From an uncultured Flavobacteriales bacterium (GTDB lineage Bacteria; Bacteroidota; Bacteroidia; CAIKAF01), in the NCBI GenBank assembly GCA_903825395.1, contig CAIKAF010000023.1:1-64000 (forward strand): a stretch of 64,000 bases of DNA, in the 5' to 3' direction. A program made the translations under genes and the position numbers. Below the pieces are notes generated by a model. The model was not told where the DNA came from and did not search any database. It saw nothing but the letters and a program-made list of their open reading frames with translations. Position 1 is the first letter of the stretch; each line of letters opens with the position of its first letter. Shown here piece after piece: positions 57,494 through 64,000 of the stretch.

Positions 57494-57646
57494 AGGGCGG
57501 CTGACGGGCTTTCCGCGCTAGTACGCAGCAAAAAACCGGTTGGAGTTGGGCCAAAAGTAGCTCCTCACGTCGCTCTTTTGCCCTGCCTCCAACATCGGTT
57601 TTTTGCTTTGCGCGCTAGCCGCTTCAATCCCTGCCGCAAGCCCCCT
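57494..57646 (-). repeat. Family A structured repeat, copy A6
   Basis: On the minus strand it runs GGGATTGAAGCGGCTAGCG, apex AGCGACGTGAGGAGCT, then CTAGCGCGGAAAGCCCG and GCCGCCC. The arms are unlike other copies but pair: AGCAAAAAACCG (57527-57538) with CGGTTTTTTGCT (57596-57607), GTTGGAG with CTCCAAC, and CAAAAG with CTTTTG. The apex closing pair is A-T as in A4. It follows the flippase stop by 5 nt. Confidence 0.9.
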
Positions 57647-57655
57647 CAAAGAAAA

Positions 57656-58396
57656 ATTCATTTTTTTGCCAAATCCATCCGTTTGGTTCGAGGCGTGAAT
57701 AGGGGTTGGTTTCTAAGGGACTTGGAGTCCCTTTCGGGGTTATCGTTGATGCCAATACCGATTTCCTGAAGGCTACGCTTTGGCTTACCCAAAAAAGGGT
57801 GCCTCGCGCCCTTCGGGTCGCCAAACTTCTCCTACCATTTAATGGAATCTTGAAAATTAATTTGATCTCCTCCTCCTCTTTTCCTCTCCCCCTCAAATCC
57901 CCTTCCAATTTCCCCTCCTATAAAAAGGATGAATTTGCCAGTTCATCCAGTCTCATTCCCATGCTCCCGCTTCCTGCACCAGCAAAGTTGCCTTTGCACA
58001 ATTCAGAAAGCTTTTCTGAGACTCCCCAAGGCGAATCTGGTTCCGTTTTTCAACTTTCCCAAATCCCCGTAGTTCACTCCAAAAAGTGCCCTAACTATTC
58101 TTCGCCACCCCAAATACGTGACGAAGTTTTTCTTTTTAACGTTTCATCGATGAACTTCAAATTTACGCGAGGATTTTCAAAGTTTCAAGGGAAAAGGCCA
58201 TTTTTTTTAATGAACAATAATTTGATTTGAAGGATACAACCCTCTAATTGGCTTGCGGTATTTCACTTCAAGGCAGATTAGCGGGGTTGAAATAAGCTCT
58301 TCTGTTGGTCAAGTAGAACAACGGCAGCAGGGTTTAACTCCTTTTTACGCCCACCTCATTTCCAAAAAGAGTTGAATTTGTCTAACTCTTGTGTCC
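57656..58396. other. Gene-free region with pyrimidine tract
   Basis: These 741 bp lack a convincing gene. An open frame at 57706-58230 has biased, low-complexity composition and no recognisable family. Short inverted repeats are visible: GGGACT/AGTCCC at about 57717-57731, and GGATGAA/TTCATCC near 57927. A C/T-rich tract lies at about 57868-57910. Nothing else is recognised. Confidence 0.45.
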
Positions 58397-60658
58397 TTAT
58401 TGCACAATTTCCAATTTGGCAAATTTCAATAAAAGTCTCTTTTCGCCAGATTCATTGAACAATACTGTAGCTGTTTTTTGACCGGCGGGTCCATCGATTC
58501 CTATTATTTTCCCTTGACCAAAGCGATTGTGCTTCACCACCATTCCCACTTTGTAATCAGCTGCAAGATTTGCATTTGAAGGTGTTTTGGACACATCAGA
58601 CACCTTGCGTAAGCGCGAATGAGCGGGTATGGAAAAGGTGGAACTGATGTTTCTGCGAAAGGGATCGGGCGCTCCTCCGGCTCCTGGTCTGCGGGAAGCT
58701 ACGGGTTCAAGATATTCTTGATTTAATTCAGAAATAAAGGGAGATGCCTCGCTGTGCACCAGGCTTCCATACCGATATCTTGTGGTGGAATAACTGATGC
58801 TCAATTGCTTCATGGCCCGGGTAATGGCGACGTAAAACAATCGACGTTCCTCTTCCATTTCTGCGCGAGAATGCATGTTTTGCTGATTTGGAAAGAGGGA
58901 ATCCTCCAATCCAACCACAAATACTTCTTGAAATTCGAGGCCTTTGGCCGCATGAATGGTCATTAAAGATACCTTGGGAGTGTTGTCGTCATCGGTTTCA
59001 TCTGCATCAGTCAGCAAAGCCACATCCTCCATAAAGGCAGGCAATATTGGCCTGCCATCGGGCAAATTCTCTTCTCGATCGGCAAATTCCTTGATTCCAT
59101 TCAACAATTCCAAAATGTTCTCGTACCTACTAACCCCTTCCGGCGATTTATCGGTATATAAGTCTTGTAGCAATCCACTGTTTTGAGCAATTTCAGTGGC
59201 AAGATCATAGGCGTTTGCGTTCATTAGGGCACCTTGAAATCTCAGTATCATAAACCTGAAATCCTCGATTTTCGCCCGGATTCCAACCCCCAACCCCAAG
59301 CCTAGGGATTCAATATTTTCAAGCACTTCCCACAAAGAAATATCGTTGTCTGAAGCGGCCACAAACAATTTATCCAAGGTCGTTTTCCCTATGCCTCGGG
59401 CGGGATAATTAATGATGCGTTTTAGCGCTTCTTCATCGGCAGGATTGATGACTACACGAATGTAGGCCAACAGGTCTTTAATCTCTTTTCGGTGATAGAA
59501 CGACAAGCCACCATAGATGCGATATGGAACATTTAGCTTGCGTAAGGCTTCTTCCAGCGCGCGGCTTTGCGCATTGGTTCTATACAAAACAGCAAACTGG
59601 TCGTGGGGTGTATGCGCTCTAAGGTGGGTTTCATGAATGCTACTGGCCACGAATTGTCCCTCTTCATTATCGGTCATGGCCCGATACAACTTGATTTTAT
59701 TGCCCTTTTCGTTCTGGGTCCAAACCGTTTTTGGAATTTGCCCCCGGTTGTTGGCAATAATGTGATTGGCGGCTTCCACAATACATTGGGTACTGCGGTA
59801 GTTTTGTTCCAGCTTAAATGTTCTTAAATCGGGGTAATCCTGTTCAAAATCTAAAATGTTCTGAATGTTGGCCCCGCGGAAGGCATAAATGGATTGAGCA
59901 TCATCGCCTACTACACATATGTTTTGGTAGAGCGCGGCCAATTGTTTTACAATTGAATATTGTGCAAAATTGGTGTCTTGAAACTCATCAACCAGCAAAA
60001 ATTGAAAGCGATTTTGGTACTTGTATAGCACTTCCGGAAACCTCAAAAACAATTCATAGGTTTTAAGAAGCAAATCATCAAAATCCATGGCTGAGGCCTT
60101 GAAACAACGCCCCGAGTACAGGGCGTATATTTCTGCCATTCTTGGCCGGCGCGCTTCTTCATCTTCGGCTTTTAAAACCTCATTTTTTTCATAGGCGGCA
60201 GCAGTAATTAAGGCATTTTTAGCGGAAGAGATTCGGTTGTAAACCGTAGAGGCCTTATAGGTTTTATCGTCCAGACCAAGTTCATTAATGATGGTTTTTA
60301 GTAGGCTTTTGGCATCGTCGGTATCGTAAATGCTAAAATTACTTGGGTAGCCTAATTTATCGGATTCCGCACGAAGAATTCGGGCAAAGACGGAGTGGAA
60401 CGTTCCCATCCACAAGCTTCGGGCATCGGTTTCTCCGATAACCTTTGAAATGCGTTCCTTCATTTCCCGAGCGGCCTTATTGGTAAAGGTCAAGGCCAGG
60501 ATTTGAAAAGGGTCTATACCTTGTTCTACTAAAAAAGCAATTCGATACGTCAATACCCGGGTTTTGCCAGAACCTGCTCCGGCAATAATCATAATCGGAC
60601 CTTCAACCGTTGTTACGGCCTCCCGCTGTGGGGGATTGAGTTCATTTAAGTATTCCAC
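58397..60658 (-). CDS. UvrD/PcrA-type DNA helicase
   Basis: This 753-residue SF1A helicase has motif I AGAGSGKT at about 27, Ia TFTNKAAREM, motif II LLVDEFQDTN, motif III VGDDAQSIYAFRGA, motif IV region EQNYRSTQ, motif V VSLMTIHAAKGLEF, and motif VI FYVAITRAMKQL. The C-terminus (DYKVGMVVKHNRFGQGKIIG) is the PcrA/UvrD Tudor-like domain that contacts RNA polymerase. It unwinds DNA 3' to 5' in repair and transcription-coupled processes. Confidence 0.94.
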   Translation of the reverse strand: MEYLNELNPPQREAVTTVEGPIMIIAGAGSGKTRVLTYRIAFLVEQGIDPFQILALTFTNKAAREMKERISKVIGETDARSLWMGTFHSVFARILRAESDKLGYPSNFSIYDTDDAKSLLKTIINELGLDDKTYKASTVYNRISSAKNALITAAAYEKNEVLKAEDEEARRPRMAEIYALYSGRCFKASAMDFDDLLLKTYELFLRFPEVLYKYQNRFQFLLVDEFQDTNFAQYSIVKQLAALYQNICVVGDDAQSIYAFRGANIQNILDFEQDYPDLRTFKLEQNYRSTQCIVEAANHIIANNRGQIPKTVWTQNEKGNKIKLYRAMTDNEEGQFVASSIHETHLRAHTPHDQFAVLYRTNAQSRALEEALRKLNVPYRIYGGLSFYHRKEIKDLLAYIRVVINPADEEALKRIINYPARGIGKTTLDKLFVAASDNDISLWEVLENIESLGLGLGVGIRAKIEDFRFMILRFQGALMNANAYDLATEIAQNSGLLQDLYTDKSPEGVSRYENILELLNGIKEFADREENLPDGRPILPAFMEDVALLTDADETDDDNTPKVSLMTIHAAKGLEFQEVFVVGLEDSLFPNQQNMHSRAEMEEERRLFYVAITRAMKQLSISYSTTRYRYGSLVHSEASPFISELNQEYLEPVASRRPGAGGAPDPFRRNISSTFSIPAHSRLRKVSDVSKTPSNANLAADYKVGMVVKHNRFGQGKIIGIDGPAGQKTATVLFNESGEKRLLLKFAKLEIVQ

Positions 60659-60789
60659 TACCTAATCCTTTGGCTTTCAGGACATTTTTTGTTTCCAATC
60701 TCGAATGCTTTCGATTCAACTCCTGCTTTGTTCGCTTAACACAGCAGAGAAAAAACCGGAACTACAATGACCCCGAAATTTGATTTCCT

Positions 60790-60797
60790 CAAAGATA
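60790..60797 (-). promoter_or_regulatory. Candidate -7 element TATCTTTG of uvrD-like gene
   Basis: TATCTTTG on the minus strand fits TAnnTTTG. It is 131 nt from the ATG at 60658. Confidence 0.45.
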
Positions 60798-60860
60798 CAA
60801 AACGGAATAGGGAGCCGAGGCGTTTTTGCACCAATAAATCAGAAACTTTTTAACCAAAAT

Positions 60861-61736
60861 TTAAATACTAACGCTGGCACGCTGAGTTGACAAAAGAGAG
60901 GGTACAAAAACGATGTTCCCCTTAAATAATTTCAATAAATGATGCGCGTGGGAATAGCCAAACACGGCCGGCAACATTCCATCCTCTTCGGCCACCATCA
61001 CTAAGGTGTCGATCTTGGATTGACGAAGGAAAGGGGGCAATTCCTTTTTCGCTGATCGGCAAGGAAGAATTTCGGAACTGGCTTCAAGTCCTGGAATTTC
61101 CATAAGTCCTTGAGCTTGCCGAACCAATGCCTTTAGGTGTCCTCGCTCTGTAGGGTTGTAATTAAAATCCAAGCCTACAATATGAATGTGAGGTTTCCAC
61201 AATTGGGCCAAGGCTTGGGCCGTTGGAATTTTTGTACGGGTATGCCTGTTTTGACTATCAATCAGCAATCCCATCCTTAAAATGGGTTCAAATAGCACTT
61301 CTGAATTCAAGGCCATAACCGGAATTTTAAACCGATGGCTAAATTCATAAATGGGCAAACTCCCAAGGTATTTAGACATACGCCCATCGCTGGAGTGAAC
61401 ACGAATCAACAAAGGCCTTCCCTTTTTCTGAAAAAACCCTTTCCAATCCTGAGACTTAGCGGGCAACCAATCGTAATGAATCTGCGCCGGAAATTCATCA
61501 TGCACCTTCTTAACAATGTCCTTTAATTTGGCAACCACAGCCTCTTGAAACGCTGCTTTATCGGTGAATGTAGAAAAAGCATGTTCTTTTAAAAATCCGG
61601 GATGCTCAGGAATCCAGATTTCCAAGGGCCAGTTCCAATCTAAGGCCAATTGAGCGGCCCGGCGTACATTCTGCCTGCCGCTTTCGGTCAAATCAAAAAC
61701 GAGGGCCAAACTTTTAGGGGTTGATGGAGTACTCAT
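60861..61736 (-). CDS. Universal-stress-protein-like tandem-domain protein
   Basis: This 291-residue cytoplasmic protein has two UspA-like alpha/beta halves. The first begins SLALVFDLTESGRQNVRRAA and the second near MGLLIDSQNRHTRTKIP, ending NIVFVPSLL. The usual ATP-binding motif G-x2-G-x9-G-(S/T) is not evident, so it may be a non-nucleotide-binding form. Its role in stress tolerance is inferred from family only. Repeat A7 lies upstream. Confidence 0.7.
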   Translation of the reverse strand: MSTPSTPKSLALVFDLTESGRQNVRRAAQLALDWNWPLEIWIPEHPGFLKEHAFSTFTDKAAFQEAVVAKLKDIVKKVHDEFPAQIHYDWLPAKSQDWKGFFQKKGRPLLIRVHSSDGRMSKYLGSLPIYEFSHRFKIPVMALNSEVLFEPILRMGLLIDSQNRHTRTKIPTAQALAQLWKPHIHIVGLDFNYNPTERGHLKALVRQAQGLMEIPGLEASSEILPCRSAKKELPPFLRQSKIDTLVMVAEEDGMLPAVFGYSHAHHLLKLFKGNIVFVPSLLSTQRASVSI

Positions 61737-61824
61737 ATGCCACTAATTTCCTCAAAAGTTAAGGATTAATTTTTTAATTGTCAAGCCTTTAACATTTTAA
61801 TTTAAACATTTTGTTTACACGACA

Positions 61825-61974
61825 GCTTGCGGGCCGGATGGAGCAGGGTCAGCCCGCAAGGACCGAAGCCCTGGCTACGCGAGGTGCGGAGGCGACCTTG
61901 GGAGCCACCGCAAACCCGCTGTAGCCATGGCTGAGGACCGCGGACTGCCCGCGACAGCCGGAATTCCCGCCCCA
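61825..61974 (+). repeat. Family A structured repeat, copy A7
   Basis: It opens GCTTGCGGGCCGGATGGAGCA, has apex GGCGACCTTGGGAGCC, and closes CCGGAATTCCCGCCCC. It is the most diverged at the ends. Arms pair through AGCCC...GGCTAC with GTAGCC...GGCT. It lies in the divergent gap between the stress-protein gene and lipocalin gene, about 20 bp upstream of the latter's -7 element. Confidence 0.82.
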
Positions 61975-61992
61975 AAACCCCTTAAAAAAATG

Positions 61993-62000
61993 TACCTTTA
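61993..62000 (+). promoter_or_regulatory. Lipocalin -7 element TACCTTTA
   Basis: TACCTTTA differs from TAnnTTTG at the last base and ends 4 nt before ATG 62005. Confidence 0.5.
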
Positions 62001-62004
62001 ACCT

Positions 62005-62529
62005 ATGATTCAAAAAATGATGCAAGGGATTTTAGGTGCCGGCCTGATGGGCCTGTTTGGTTGCGCAGCTCAGCCCCCGCTCGAAACGGTGCAATATGTT
62101 GATTTACAGAAGTATGCGGGAAAATGGTATGAAATTGCTTCCTTCCCAACCCGATTTCAGGCCGGATGCCAAGCGACAACGGCAACCTATACGTTAAGCC
62201 CGGAAGGTCATGTTGTGGTTGAAAACCGATGCCGACGCGACAGCCTTAACGGTGAATTGTCCTACATTAATGGCAAAGCCTGGGTTGAACCCAATTCCGG
62301 GAATGCCAAATTAAAGGTCCAGTTTTTTTGGCCCTTCCGTGGAAAATATTGGATTTTAGAGCTTGACCCCGAGTACCGGTATGCCGCCGTTGGCCACCCA
62401 AACCGAGAATACCTTTGGATTTTATGCCGCGAGCCTAAAATGGAGGCTGCTCAATTTCAAGAAATTTGCCGCAACCTGAAGGCCAAAGGATTCGATATCA
62501 ACCGCCTTGTACTCACTCCTCAGAAGTAA
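62005..62529 (+). CDS. blc: Bacterial lipocalin, Blc-like lipoprotein
   Basis: This 174-residue protein has a lipoprotein signal (lipobox LFGC, Cys about 20) and one lipocalin barrel. The hallmark GKWYEIASFPTRFQAGC is at about 37-54, followed by ATYTLSPEGHVVVENRC, AKLKVQFFWPFRGKYWILEL and YRYAAVGHPNREYLWILCR. Blc binds fatty acids or lysophospholipids at the outer membrane. The hemW gene starts 8 nt later, so they are probably co-transcribed. Confidence 0.93.
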   Translation: MIQKMMQGILGAGLMGLFGCAAQPPLETVQYVDLQKYAGKWYEIASFPTRFQAGCQATTATYTLSPEGHVVVENRCRRDSLNGELSYINGKAWVEPNSGNAKLKVQFFWPFRGKYWILELDPEYRYAAVGHPNREYLWILCREPKMEAAQFQEICRNLKAKGFDINRLVLTPQK

Positions 62530-62536
62530 GCACTAC

Positions 62537-63652
62537 ATGGGTCTTTATGTTCATATTCCCTTTTGCCGAAAGGCCTGCCACTACTGCGATTTTCATTTTA
62601 CAGTCAATTTAAACGGGGTTAAGCCCCTGCTTCAGGCGCTATCGATAGAGGCTCAAAATCAAGCCCCGTTCTGGACTCAGCAAACCTTTGATTCCATCTA
62701 TTTTGGAGGTGGGACGCCTGGATTGTTGGGCCCCCGGCAACTGGAGCCCCTGCTGAACACGCTGAGGAGCAACTTTTCTATTGCTGCAGAGGCTGAAATT
62801 ACGCTGGAAACCAACCCGGATGATTTGTTGGAATTTGGAGCTCACGCTTGGAAAGATTTGGGAATCAATCGATTAAGCCTCGGGGTTCAATCGCTAAACA
62901 CCCAGGTGTTGGCTCGACTCAACCGGGCCCACGATGCCAAGCAAGCGCTTCAGGCCCTGGATAAAATTGAAGCTGCCGGGGTTCAACGCGTTTCGGTGGA
63001 TTTAATGTTTGGATTGCCCGGTCAAAGCCGCGAAGATGTATTGAGCGCCGCCCGCGAACTGGCCCAGCGCAATGTACACCACATTTCAGCCTACGGACTC
63101 ACGGTAGAAACCGGCACTCAATTGGAATTGGCTGTGCGCAAAGGCAAAGAACAGCTGCCCGAAGAGGAAGAATCGGCCGAGCAATTTTTGAGCCTGCATT
63201 CGGTATTGAGTGAAGCTGGATTTGAACATTATGAGGTATCCAATTATGCTCGCGCGGGGCAGCGTTCCCGACACAATTCAGCCTATTGGAGTGGAGAAGA
63301 TTACTTAGGACTTGGCCCTTCTGCACATAGCTTGCAGGCCGACAAACGCTGGTTTAACCGCTCTTCCAATGGCGCCTATGTGCAAGCCATGCAACAGAAC
63401 ACCTCCATTCAAGACTTGGAAGAATTAAGCGCCAATCAAAAAGTGAACGAATGGTTAATGACCCGCATGCGCACCTTGGAAGGTGCAGAAGCAAAAGAAG
63501 CCATTCGGCGGGTTGGAAAAACACAATGGAACATCTGGCAAGATTTAAAGTCGGAATTCCCCGCATCGTGGTTCCAAACCGATAAAGACCTGGCCTTTAC
63601 TGCCGAAGGCTGGTTGATGATGGATTCCTATTTGCGTAAAGCCATTCTGTAA
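62537..63652 (+). CDS. hemW: Radical SAM protein HemW
   Basis: This 371-residue protein starts at ATG 62537 (MGLYVHIPFC). The radical-SAM cluster is CRKACHYCDF, near residues 10-17; IYFGGGTPGLL and LETNPDDL follow as SAM-contact motifs, and RLSLGVQSLN is conserved. HemW is a haem chaperone for respiratory enzymes; it was formerly annotated as oxygen-independent coproporphyrinogen oxidase. The C-terminal HemN-like domain is complete. Confidence 0.93.
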   Translation: MGLYVHIPFCRKACHYCDFHFTVNLNGVKPLLQALSIEAQNQAPFWTQQTFDSIYFGGGTPGLLGPRQLEPLLNTLRSNFSIAAEAEITLETNPDDLLEFGAHAWKDLGINRLSLGVQSLNTQVLARLNRAHDAKQALQALDKIEAAGVQRVSVDLMFGLPGQSREDVLSAARELAQRNVHHISAYGLTVETGTQLELAVRKGKEQLPEEEESAEQFLSLHSVLSEAGFEHYEVSNYARAGQRSRHNSAYWSGEDYLGLGPSAHSLQADKRWFNRSSNGAYVQAMQQNTSIQDLEELSANQKVNEWLMTRMRTLEGAEAKEAIRRVGKTQWNIWQDLKSEFPASWFQTDKDLAFTAEGWLMMDSYLRKAIL

Positions 63653-63777
63653 TTCCAAGCCGTAGAAGGCAATTTCAGCCCATTGGCGATTGGAAATCAC
63701 AACACATACTAAAGTTGAAAAGCTGCCGTTTAAGGTGACTGCAGTTACCAAAGGTGAAAATATCCAAAGTGGCTGCT

Positions 63778-63785
63778 TAATTTTG
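63778..63785 (+). promoter_or_regulatory. -7 element TAATTTTG of dsbD-like gene
   Basis: TAATTTTG fits TAnnTTTG and lies 20 nt upstream of ATG 63806. Confidence 0.55.
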
Positions 63786-63805
63786 CAATCCAAACCATTG
63801 ACATT

Positions 63806-64000
63806 ATGCGATTCATTTTTGCCATCATCGGTTGGTTGAGCCTGGTTTTTATGCCCGCGCAAGCCCAGCAGGAAAATATACATTGGGCCTTATCTGTACA
63901 GCCCAATGGAAAAGGGAACTACAGCTTGGTTATGAAAGCCAAAGTGGCTCAGGGATGGCATTTATATTCTCAAACGAATCCGCCAAACAAAACTGTTTTT
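63806..64000 (+). CDS. DsbD-like thiol:disulfide interchange protein, N-terminal fragment
   Basis: The first 65 codons of a gene run off the window. A signal peptide (MRFIFAIIGWLSLVFMPAQ, cleavage near AQAQ) is followed by ENIHWALSVQPNGKGNYSLV and KVAQGWHLYSQTNPP, which match the start of the N-terminal domain of DsbD-type proteins. Full-length proteins carry a membrane core and thioredoxin domain that move electrons to the periplasm. Those regions lie outside this window, so the call is partial. Confidence 0.65.
   Translation, partial: MRFIFAIIGWLSLVFMPAQAQQENIHWALSVQPNGKGNYSLVMKAKVAQGWHLYSQTNPPNKTVF

Noticed and set aside
57706-58230. Open frame of 174 codons after the flippase gene
   Set aside because: The composition is low-complexity (Ser/Pro/Lys-rich), no domain or signal is recognisable, it begins close to repeat A6, and no promoter or ribosome site is seen.
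9181-61974. Integron attC sites as an explanation of family A
   Set aside because: There is no integrase, the copies are far apart between ordinary housekeeping genes, and the conserved core is at the apex rather than the attC-type end boxes.

Overview
The window is a gene-dense chromosomal segment from a member of the Bacteroidota; order and genus cannot be settled from it. The evidence is the gliding-type ABC ATPase GldA, a Bacteroidota-style LptE, a CarB that ends before the allosteric domain, tail-fibre-like N-terminal modules common in this phylum, and many promoters with the phylum's -7 element TAnnTTTG (one with TTG-N19 upstream). No rRNA, CRISPR array, transposase, integrase or prophage was found. 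Two tRNA genes are present: a CAT anticodon near 7.9 kb and Thr(CGT) near 29.1 kb.

Layout. 0.5-2.4 kb: large membrane protein and a coupled small membrane protein. 2.7-6.0 kb: divergent oxyR/katG with a palindromic site between them; KatG carries a signal peptide. 6.3-15.6 kb: secreted glycine-rich protein, tRNA, secreted nuclease/phosphatase-fold protein, secG, a divergent CC-motif/HMA pair, a dipeptidyl peptidase, gldA and trpS. 15.7-20.2 kb: DUF3109 protein and class Ia ribonucleotide reductase (nrdB-nrdA). 20.5-26.5 kb: SPOR protein-nadD, a lipoprotein, uvrC, rpoN and a membrane protein. 26.7-31.6 kb: GIY-YIG protein, an overlapping nitroreductase/pirin/small-protein operon, tRNA-Thr, and an SDR/secreted-protein pair. 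31.6-37.2 kb: acetyltransferase-like protein and glycosyltransferase, then accB-accC-plsC-lptE, which joins fatty-acid initiation, phospholipid acylation and LPS export. 37.5-46.7 kb: secreted DUF1566-type protein, carB, a second DNA polymerase III alpha chain, a DEAD-box helicase and a small lipoprotein. 46.8-53.2 kb: envelope proteins, an orphan oxidase subunit III, ruvB, queG and an OmpA-type lipoprotein. 53.5-57.5 kb: desaturase, O-antigen-ligase-like protein and flippase. 58.4-64 kb: UvrD/PcrA helicase, universal-stress-like protein, lipocalin, hemW and the start of a DsbD-like gene.

The most unusual content is in the intergenic DNA. Seven copies of a roughly 150-bp element (family A) sit between genes about every 9 kb. 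All share end sequences and a small apex motif. The arms between them differ in sequence but remain complementary, and base pairs at the apex change in a compensatory way. The element lies in convergent, tandem and divergent gaps, so it is not simply a terminator. At least four other repeat families occur: a roughly 120-bp element rich in GGCGCAAAG (B), a 27-bp CTACAATAATG unit (C), a TGTCCAC-ended miniature element (M), and a GAGCGAAGTCGAAGG hairpin array (G). Several genes start only 3-6 nt after their -7 element, which implies leaderless or nearly leaderless mRNAs.
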